Shown here: piece after piece, positions 5,781 through 11,262 of the stretch
Position numbering within the stretch: position 1 is the stretch's first letter
How the letters are laid out: every line of letters starts with the position of its first letter
Source: Thermodesulfobacteriota bacterium
GTDB lineage: Bacteria > Desulfobacterota > DSM-4660 > Desulfatiglandales > Desulfatiglandaceae
Assembly (NCBI GenBank): GCA_028278625.1
Contig: JANQDY010000245.1
Location: 1 to 11,262 of the forward strand
Length of the DNA stretch: 11,262 nt
Reading direction: 5' to 3'
Position numbers and translations under genes: made by a program
Notes under the pieces: generated by a model
Database searches by the model: none
What the model saw: the letters and a program-made list of their open reading frames with translations, nothing else
Told to the model about the DNA's origin: nothing

Positions 5781-7702
5781 TTTTTCTTACTCTTTCTGAT
5801 GATTCTCTCTTCTTCTGGAATCGGATCGGGGATCGGTTCGCCCGAGATCTTCGCAACCGCACCAAAACGGGGCGGGCACACTTCAAAGCAGGTGCCGCAT
5901 TTTGTGCATTTCTCCTGGTCGACGATGTGGATTTTATTCTTGCCGCCGTCAATGGCATCCACCGGGCACTTCCGGGCACAGATCATACAGGCCTTGCATT
6001 TGGCCGGGTCAATGTGATAGGCGATCAACTCCTTGCAGGAAAGCGCTGGGCACTTCTTCTCCTTGATGTGAGCTTCGTATTCGTCTCTGAAATAGCGCAG
6101 GGTGCTCAAAAAGGGGTTTGGGGCGCTCTTGCCCAAAGCACAAAGGGCCGCTTCCTGGGCCGTTTCAGAAATGACCTCCAACAGCTCGATATCGCCCTCT
6201 TTTCCCTTTCCCTCGGTGATATTCGTGAGGATTGTCAGCATCTGCCGGAGGCCTTCCCGGCACGGCACGCATTTGCCGCACGATTCATCCGTTAAGAATT
6301 CAATGAAGTACCTGGCAACATCCACCATGCAGGTATCCTCATCCATGACGATCATGCCGCCGGATCCCATCATGGAACCGGCCTTGGTGAGCTCATCGAA
6401 GCCCACTTCCAGATCCAGCTGCTCCTCGGGGATGCAACCGCCTGAAGGTCCGCCCGTCTGCACGGCCTTGAATTTTTTCCCTTCGGGGATACCGCCACCG
6501 ATTTTGTAAATGATGTCTTTCAGGGGCATCCCCATGGGGACTTCAACGAGACCCGTATTGGTAATCTTGCCCACCAGTGAAAAGATCTTGGTTCCCTTGC
6601 TCCCTTCCGTCCCGATCCGGCCAAACCAGTCGGCGCCGTTATTGATGATCAGCGGCACATTGGCCCATGTCTCCACATTGTTCAATACACTGGGCTTCTC
6701 CCACAACCCCTTGATGTTGGAGCGGATATACTTGGGCCTGGGTTCGCCGGCCCGCCCTTCCAGGGCTGTCATGAGAGCGGTCGATTCACCACAAACAAAG
6801 GCACCGGCGCCCTGGTGGATGATTACCTTGAAATCGAATCCCGATCCCAGAATGTTCTCACCCAAAAATCCGTATGCCTCCGCCTGCCGGATCGCAAGGG
6901 TGATATTCTCCACCGCCAGGGGATACTCCTGCCTGACGTAGATATACCCCTCCTTGGCGCCGATGGCATAGCCGCCGATGATCAAGCCCTCCAGTATGGA
7001 ATGGGGATTTCCCTCAAGAAGGGCCCGGTCCATGAATGCTCCGGGGTCTCCCTCGTCGGCATTCACGATCACGTATTTAATCGGCTCGGGGGCGTTGCGG
7101 GAGCCTTGCCATTTTATCCCCGCCGGAAATCCGGCGCCGCCTCTGCCTCGCAGATTGGATTTTTTGACCTCCTCCAATACTTCTTCGTCTGTCATTTGGG
7201 AAAGCACTTTGGCAAGGGCGGCGTAGCCTCCGATGGCCAGATAATCATCGATGTTCTTGGAATCGATCTTGATATTGCTGCAAATGAGGTTTCTTTGCTG
7301 GTGCGTGTAGAAGGCGATGTCCGATTCATGGACCGCCCTTTCCCCGGTGGCAGGATCCACAAACAGCAGGCGGTCGATGACCTTTTTTCCCTTAATGGTC
7401 TCCGACACGATCTCGGGAACGTCATCCGCTTTCACCTGGAGATAGCATATCTCCTCGGGATAAATCACCACGACGGGTCCCCTCTCACAGAATCCAGGGC
7501 AACCGGTTCCTTTGGTATCCACATGCGCCTGCAGGCCCTGTTGTTCGATCTCCGCCGTGAATGCGGCGATGACCTCATCCGCACCGGAAGCGATACAGCC
7601 GGCGCCCGCACATATGGAGATACAAGGCTTGTTCGGGTCTCTTTTGGCCAATATGTCTTGTCTCTGCTGTTCTAATTCTTCAGGAGAATTCAACCGCGCC
7701 AT
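5777..7702 (-). CDS. bamH: NuoF-like NAD(H)/FMN flavoprotein with fused ferredoxin domains (BamH-like)
   Basis: NAD(H)-active flavoprotein of 641 aa with the domain order of HoxF/HydB/BamH-type diaphorases. Residues about 25-110 form a thioredoxin-like [2Fe-2S] domain (Cys31, Cys36, Cys68, Cys72). The NuoF core follows, with the glycine-rich GRGGAGFPAG (186-195), the FMN/NADH segment NADEGDPGAFMDR (214-226) and GAGAFVCGESTALMTALEGR (298-317). The [4Fe-4S] ligands are Cys475, Cys478, Cys481 and Cys521. The C-terminus adds two [4Fe-4S] motifs (Cys569/572/575/579 and Cys599/602/605/609). It is cytosolic and exchanges electrons between NAD(H) and the iron-sulfur chain of the complex. The ATG at 7702 has AGGGGA upstream, which overlaps the preceding gene's TAG. 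There are ten bases to the NuoE-like gene and a four-base overlap with the next one. Confidence 0.93.
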   Translation of the reverse strand: MARLNSPEELEQQRQDILAKRDPNKPCISICAGAGCIASGADEVIAAFTAEIEQQGLQAHVDTKGTGCPGFCERGPVVVIYPEEICYLQVKADDVPEIVSETIKGKKVIDRLLFVDPATGERAVHESDIAFYTHQQRNLICSNIKIDSKNIDDYLAIGGYAALAKVLSQMTDEEVLEEVKKSNLRGRGGAGFPAGIKWQGSRNAPEPIKYVIVNADEGDPGAFMDRALLEGNPHSILEGLIIGGYAIGAKEGYIYVRQEYPLAVENITLAIRQAEAYGFLGENILGSGFDFKVIIHQGAGAFVCGESTALMTALEGRAGEPRPKYIRSNIKGLWEKPSVLNNVETWANVPLIINNGADWFGRIGTEGSKGTKIFSLVGKITNTGLVEVPMGMPLKDIIYKIGGGIPEGKKFKAVQTGGPSGGCIPEEQLDLEVGFDELTKAGSMMGSGGMIVMDEDTCMVDVARYFIEFLTDESCGKCVPCREGLRQMLTILTNITEGKGKEGDIELLEVISETAQEAALCALGKSAPNPFLSTLRYFRDEYEAHIKEKKCPALSCKELIAYHIDPAKCKACMICARKCPVDAIDGGKNKIHIVDQEKCTKCGTCFEVCPPRFGAVAKISGEPIPDPIPEEERIIRKSKKK

Positions 7703-7711
7703 TATTTTCCC

Positions 7712-8164
7712 CTACTCGTAGTTATTTAAAACGTCCGCCGTCATCCCCGGCGACACCTTGCCGTGGGTTTTTCCATCGATTTCCACAACAGGTCCCAGGG
7801 CACAGCAACCGAGGCAGTTCACCGTTTCCAGGCTGAACTTCAGATCCAAGTCCGTTTCACCCGGTTTGATGCCGGTCAGGTCCTGCACCGAATCGAGAAC
7901 ACGCTTCGCTCCTCTGACATGACAGGCGGTGCCCATGCAGATATGAATGCCGTGACGGCCTTTGGGGACCATGCTGAATGCTTTGTAAAAGGTGGCAATA
8001 TGCAGTATCCGGGCCAGCGGTACATTAAGCCTCTCGCTGATCCTGTCAAGAGCGGCCTTGGGAAGCCAGTTGTTTTCACTTTGAATTTCAAGCATCACTT
8101 GAATCAGGGAACTGGGATCAGCCTGATGCTTATCAATAATCTGATCGACTCTCTCATTATCCAT
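7712..8164 (-). CDS. bamG: NuoE-like [2Fe-2S] subunit (BamG-like)
   Basis: 24-kDa-subunit family thioredoxin-like ferredoxin of 150 aa. The cluster ligands follow the family pattern C-x4-C (Cys76, Cys81 in HICMGTACHVRGA) and C-x3-C (Cys117, Cys121 in NCLGCCALGPV). The N-terminal helical part (about 1-65) with ILHIATFYKAFSM is typical. It normally docks on NuoF and relays or tunes electrons near the FMN. I chose the ATG at 8164 over an upstream in-frame ATG at 8236: AGGAAG lies nine to ten bases before it, and the longer start would add 24 unrelated residues overlapping the previous gene. The gene follows the MvhD-like gene by 40 bases. Its TAG stop is in frame with the next gene's ATG, three codons away, but that TAG is also part of the next ribosome binding site. 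Confidence 0.92.
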   Translation of the reverse strand: MDNERVDQIIDKHQADPSSLIQVMLEIQSENNWLPKAALDRISERLNVPLARILHIATFYKAFSMVPKGRHGIHICMGTACHVRGAKRVLDSVQDLTGIKPGETDLDLKFSLETVNCLGCCALGPVVEIDGKTHGKVSPGMTADVLNNYE

Positions 8165-8204
8165 GGATTTATCTTCCTGCTTTTTGTTGGGCGCCCCTAT
8201 TTTC

Positions 8205-8972
8205 CTATGCCAAGGCGTAATTCTTGGCCCCCTCATCGTATCTGACGAGACCCTGCCGGGATGAGCTGTTGATGTATTTGGCTGTTTCAGAGGGGCTCAG
8301 TCCCAGCGCTTCGGCAATCTCACCGGTGGAAAGGGGTTTCTTCTGAAGGAGGGACATGATCTGGCTCACGGCCAGTTGATCCCCCACCAGCTGGTCAAAC
8401 AACTGATTGAATTTGTCACTGTTGAAAAATTCGTGATACGCTTTCTTTTCTTTCACCGGTATCCGGAGCCGTTCCCTTTCCACCAGTTTGATGTAAGGGA
8501 CCAGTTGTCTGGCCGCACTTATTCTAAAATGCAGTTCATCGGCATCAATCCCTTCACTTTCACCGAGAGGCCCCAACGCTTTTATTTCGCGTGAAAAGTC
8601 ATCGGTGACTTCGGCCAGGAGACCGCCGTCGGCGCCCGACATGAATTCGATTCTCAACCGCTCGGGGTTGATACCGACCCGGCCAAGGATCTTGCGGCAG
8701 ATGTATACGGTTGCCAGTGCATCGTAATTGCCGTGGGTGACGTAATTGCATTCGTCAAGCTTGCATCCGCCGATAAAGACCCCGTCCTGTCCGTTATAAA
8801 AGGCTCTCAAAAGAAACTCGAGATCCACTCTGCCTGAACACATGACGCGAATCAGTCTCATTTCATCCGTATATTGAAGTCTGGAAACTCCAGCCAGGTC
8901 TGCAGCCCCGTATGCTCACCAATGGCATACAAAACCGAGTATCCTGGGCTTGAACTCAAAATCCGCACTCAT
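8205..8972 (-). CDS. bamF: Selenocysteine-containing MvhD-type hydrogenase/Hdr-linker subunit (BamF-like)
   Basis: MvhD-type [2Fe-2S] protein that links an HdrA flavoprotein to its electron donor or acceptor module. Read from the ATG at 8972, which has GGGAGGT eight bases upstream, the N-terminus is MSADFEFKPRILGFVCHW, then a UGA as codon 19, then AYGAADLAGVSRLQY. Family members have C-x-W-C-(S/A)-Y-x-G-A-D here, so UGA replaces the second conserved Cys and is read as selenocysteine. Other likely ligands are Cys16, Cys45 (VMCSGRVD), Cys70 and Cys75 (GGCKLDEC). Stopping at the UGA would leave 18 residues, and starting at the ATG at 8861 would lose two conserved residues and has no good ribosome binding site. 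Total 255 aa. The usual MvhD is about 140 aa; the extra C-terminal part ends in a winged-helix-like segment (about 200-250, LSTGEIAEALGLSPSETAKYI). It is 57 bases after HdrA. BamF of known class II benzoyl-CoA reductases is likewise a selenoprotein. Confidence 0.88.
8881..8915 (-). promoter_or_regulatory. Bacterial SECIS-like element after the UGA
   Basis: Downstream of the UGA the mRNA can form CUGGA-GUU-UCCAG (8881-8893). The apical GU is 28-29 bases after the stop codon, inside the range seen for bacterial selenocysteine insertion elements. The stem is short and pairing at its base is poor, so the fold needs computation, but position and loop are right for SelB binding. Confidence 0.6.
8916..8918 (-). 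other. UGA selenocysteine codon (codon 19 of the BamF-like gene)
   Basis: UGA sits in the context Cys-His-Trp-UGA-Ala-Tyr-Gly, at the place of a conserved Cys in MvhD-type proteins. Conservation continues in the same frame on both sides with no frameshift. Confidence 0.85.
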
Positions 8973-9029
8973 CGGTCTTTACCTCCCGTGTCAATCATTC
9001 CAGCTTCATCTTTCATTATTGTCATCGTC
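8973..9029 (-). promoter_or_regulatory. Intergenic leader with strong ribosome binding site for the selenoprotein gene
   Basis: The 57 bases between the HdrA-like stop and the ATG at 8972 contain GGGAGGT (8981-8987). No terminator or promoter is evident, so the two genes are co-transcribed. This site fixes the start upstream of the UGA. Confidence 0.7.
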
Positions 9030-11262
9030 TCAGACATCGCCAACGGCCATATCCATCTGTTCCAGGATCTCTTCTTTGGTAGATGCCGCATCGATCTGGT
9101 CCAGCAAGGCCTGATCGGTGAAGTGCTTCAGAACAATGGCATTGGTGGGGCATTTGGCGTTACAGAGCCCGTCCCCTTTGCAGAGAACCGGGTTTACCCA
9201 GGCCTTTCGCCCCTGTTCGGTTTCACGGAACTCGATGGCGCCGTAAGTGCACGCGGTAATACAGGCGCCGCAGGAGACGCAATCATCGTCGTTGACTTCA
9301 CAGATAGAGCCCGACGCCACCACCGTGTCCCTTGACAGAAGGGTCAGGACACGTCCCGCAGCACCGTAGGCCTGATTGATGCTTTCCTTTATGTGCTTCG
9401 GGTAATGGGCCGTCCCGCAGAGATAGACACCGTCCGAAGCAAATTCAACGGGCCGCAGTTTCACATGGGCTTCCTTGAAGAAGTCATCGGGGCTCAGGGT
9501 AACCTTAAAGTGTCCGGCGATCTCCTGGGTGGACGGAGAAGGGATCACCGCGGCCGCAAGGGACAAAATATCTCCGTGCAATGCAATTTTTTGACCCAGA
9601 ATGGGATCGGTCACGGCCACCTGAATGACGGGCCTCCCTTCCGCGGTGGTGGCTTCCACCTGGGGCGGGTCATCGGGAGTATACCGAATGAACTTGACAT
9701 CCTTTTCGGATGCATCCCGATAGAAGTCTTCGCTGTAGCCGTAAGTTCGCATATCCCGGAAAAGGATATAGATATCCATTTCAGGATTCACTTTTTTTAA
9801 GCCAAGGGCGTTCTTGACGGCGTGTGTGCAGCAGACCCGGCTGCAGTAGTCTCGATCCTCATTTCTGCATCCCACGCATTGGATCATGACCACACTCTGA
9901 GCGTTTGCAACACTTTCGTCTTCGCGGGCGATCATTTCCCCCAGCTCAATGTGGGTCACCACTTTTTCGTCTTCTCCATAGAGGTATTCCGTGGGGGTGT
10001 AGACATCGGCGCCGATGGCGATGACCGAGGCACCGTGTTTGATCTCACGGGTTCTGCCTTCGCTCGCAACGGTGGTGAGGAAATTGCCCACGTAACCGGA
10101 GACATCCTTTATGGTGGCCTCGTGCAGGACATGGACCAGTGGGTTCCGGTAGATTTGGCCGATGAGGTCCTTCAAAAAGGCCTGCACGTCCATGCCTTCA
10201 AGTGTCGTGTGAAGTCTTCTGGCCATTCCGCCGAGTTCTTTGTCTTTTTCGACGATATATACACCATGCCCCTGTTTTGCGATGGAGAGGGCGCAGGTCA
10301 TTCCGGCGATACCGCCCCCTACCACCAGGGCCGCGTTGTCAACGGGAAGATCGAATTCCTGAAGCGGTTCCAGACAGCGGGCCCGTGCCACACTCATGCG
10401 GACAATATCTTTGGCTTTTCGCGTGGCCTCGTCCTTCTGTTTGGAATGGACCCAGGAACAGTGTTCCCGGATATTGGCCATTTCGCAATAGTACTGGTTC
10501 AGTCCCGCTTCCCGAAGGGTGTCCCGGAACAAGGGCTCAAGGGTCCTGGGGGAACAAGCGGCAATGACCACGCGATTGAGCCCCTTTTCCTGGGCCAGAT
10601 CCGTGATTTCCTTGGCCGAGTTGGTGGCGCATGAAAAGAGCTGCTCCTGGGCATAGGCCACATTGGGCAATGTCTTGGCGTATTCCACGGTATTCGGCAC
10701 ATCCACCACGCTGCCGATATTGGCGCCGCAGTGGCATACGAAAACGCCGATCTTCGGTTCGTCTCGTGAGACGTCCCGCTCCGGCGGATAGACCCTCTCT
10801 ACGGCCAGTTTGTCCCGGCGGTAGTCAAGATATTCACCCACTTGCGATCCGGCGGCGCTGGCCGTAAATACCGATTCGGGGATATCCGTTGGGCCCTGAA
10901 AGGCGCCGCTCACATAAATGCCGGGCCGGCTGGTTTCCATGGGGTTTTGGGGATTCGTTTCGCAGAAGCCGTGTGAATTGAGGGTTATTTGAAATTTTTC
11001 CGCGATATCATTGTTCTGAACGGGCGGATTGAGTCCCACTGAAAGGACCACCATGTCGAATTCTTCTTCCTTGACCCCTTCGTCGCTGGTGGCATATCTC
11101 AAAAACAGATTCTTGGTCTCCGGGTCTTCCCGAACGATGGAGGCGTAACTTCTGATGAATTCCACGCCGGGAAGTTGTTCCGCCCTTTGATAGTATCGTT
11201 CAAAATCTTTGCCGAACGATCTGATATCATTATGGAATATGGTGCATGTGGCATCGGGGTCA
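9030..11262 (-). CDS. bamE: HdrA-like tandem FAD/iron-sulfur flavoprotein, 5' end outside window (BamE-like)
   Basis: Soluble HdrA-family flavoprotein, the usual site of flavin-based electron bifurcation; 743 residues are visible and the frame is open to the window edge. Residues 1-145 are the end of a first HdrA-like FAD module (DIRSFGKDFERYY, then RPGIYVSGAFQGPTDIPES). A second, complete module starts near 170 with IGVFVCHCGANI. It has the FAD Rossmann motif VVGGGIAGMTCALSIA (313-328), the Cys-rich loop CVGCR...CSRVCC (Cys462, 465, 473, 477, 478) and two C-terminal ferredoxin motifs. The first of these is complete (Cys661/664/667/671); in the second (Cys694, Asp697, Cys700, Cys704) Asp replaces one Cys. 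The gene is thus a head-to-tail HdrA fusion with ferredoxins only in the second half. A GTG at 11165 could be mistaken for the start, but conserved sequence continues upstream. In the known complex BamE carries FADs and contacts BamF. Confidence 0.9.
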   Translation of the reverse strand, partial: DPDATCTIFHNDIRSFGKDFERYYQRAEQLPGVEFIRSYASIVREDPETKNLFLRYATSDEGVKEEEFDMVVLSVGLNPPVQNNDIAEKFQITLNSHGFCETNPQNPMETSRPGIYVSGAFQGPTDIPESVFTASAAGSQVGEYLDYRRDKLAVERVYPPERDVSRDEPKIGVFVCHCGANIGSVVDVPNTVEYAKTLPNVAYAQEQLFSCATNSAKEITDLAQEKGLNRVVIAACSPRTLEPLFRDTLREAGLNQYYCEMANIREHCSWVHSKQKDEATRKAKDIVRMSVARARCLEPLQEFDLPVDNAALVVGGGIAGMTCALSIAKQGHGVYIVEKDKELGGMARRLHTTLEGMDVQAFLKDLIGQIYRNPLVHVLHEATIKDVSGYVGNFLTTVASEGRTREIKHGASVIAIGADVYTPTEYLYGEDEKVVTHIELGEMIAREDESVANAQSVVMIQCVGCRNEDRDYCSRVCCTHAVKNALGLKKVNPEMDIYILFRDMRTYGYSEDFYRDASEKDVKFIRYTPDDPPQVEATTAEGRPVIQVAVTDPILGQKIALHGDILSLAAAVIPSPSTQEIAGHFKVTLSPDDFFKEAHVKLRPVEFASDGVYLCGTAHYPKHIKESINQAYGAAGRVLTLLSRDTVVASGSICEVNDDDCVSCGACITACTYGAIEFRETEQGRKAWVNPVLCKGDGLCNAKCPTNAIVLKHFTDQALLDQIDAASTKEEILEQMDMAVGDV

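Noticed and set aside
6815..7675. Plus-strand frame of 286 codons opposite the NuoF-like gene.
   Set aside because: Mirror of a strongly conserved gene, with no ribosome binding site or domain of its own.
7700..7714. The NuoE-like UAG is in frame with the NuoF-like ATG three codons later, so read-through would fuse the two proteins.
   Set aside because: The TAG is part of the TAGGGGA ribosome binding site for the next gene and both proteins have normal ends, so an ordinary stop and start is the simpler reading.
8162..8236. Longer NuoE-like start at 8236.
   Set aside because: It would add 24 residues unlike the family and overlap the selenoprotein gene; the ATG at 8164 has a good ribosome binding site.
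9822..10634. Plus-strand frame of 270 codons opposite the HdrA-like gene.
   Set aside because: No family signature and fully antisense to conserved HdrA coding sequence.
1..11262. Search for CRISPR arrays, tRNA, rRNA and insertion sequences.
   Set aside because: No regularly spaced repeats, tRNA-like cloverleaf, rRNA signature or transposase frame was seen by eye.

Overview
The window looks like chromosome of a strictly anaerobic, sulfate-reducing or syntrophic member of the Desulfobacterota (former Deltaproteobacteria). This is inferred from gene content: a tandem HdrA-type flavoprotein, a selenocysteine-containing MvhD-type subunit, NuoE/F/G-like subunits, a Liv-type binding protein and a PAS/sigma-54 activator. 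No rRNA or tRNA gene was seen to confirm it.

Right half (5166-11262, minus strand): an operon read from high to low coordinates. It holds HdrA (5' end beyond the window), an MvhD-like subunit, NuoE-like, NuoF-like and a short NuoG-like ferredoxin subunit. This is the subunit order of bamE-F-G-H-I, the electron-input part of the class II (tungsten, ATP-independent) benzoyl-CoA reductase complex, so those names are used tentatively. The catalytic BamB/BamC and BamD genes would lie past 11262. The MvhD gene has an in-frame UGA at codon 19, where the family has a conserved Cys. A hairpin with a GU loop follows it, and a strong ribosome binding site and the conserved N-terminus lie before it, so it is called as a selenoprotein that starts at 8972, not at the ATG at 8861. 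The operon ends in a Rho-independent terminator at 5085-5108.

Middle (4467-4959, minus strand): two small overlapping genes, DUF4160 then DUF2442, with their own sigma-70-like promoter. They are convergent with the regulator gene to their left, and a long hairpin at 4432-4479 separates them from it.

Left half (1-4356): a plus-strand PAS-PAS-AAA+-Fis activator of sigma-54 is divergent from a minus-strand pair made of an alpha/beta hydrolase and a Liv-type periplasmic binding protein. The 297-bp gap between them holds a near-consensus sigma-54 promoter facing the hydrolase, a near-perfect sigma-70 promoter facing the regulator, and three copies of the dyad TCGCA-N4-TGCGA. These look like the activator's enhancer and autoregulatory sites. 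The binding-protein gene is intact except for one in-frame UAG at codon 98. This may be a recent nonsense mutation, a sequencing error, or conceivably a pyrrolysine codon.

A plausible overall picture (inference) is uptake and hydrolysis of an aromatic or ester-type substrate under control of a ligand-sensing activator, next to an electron-bifurcating complex for aromatic ring reduction.
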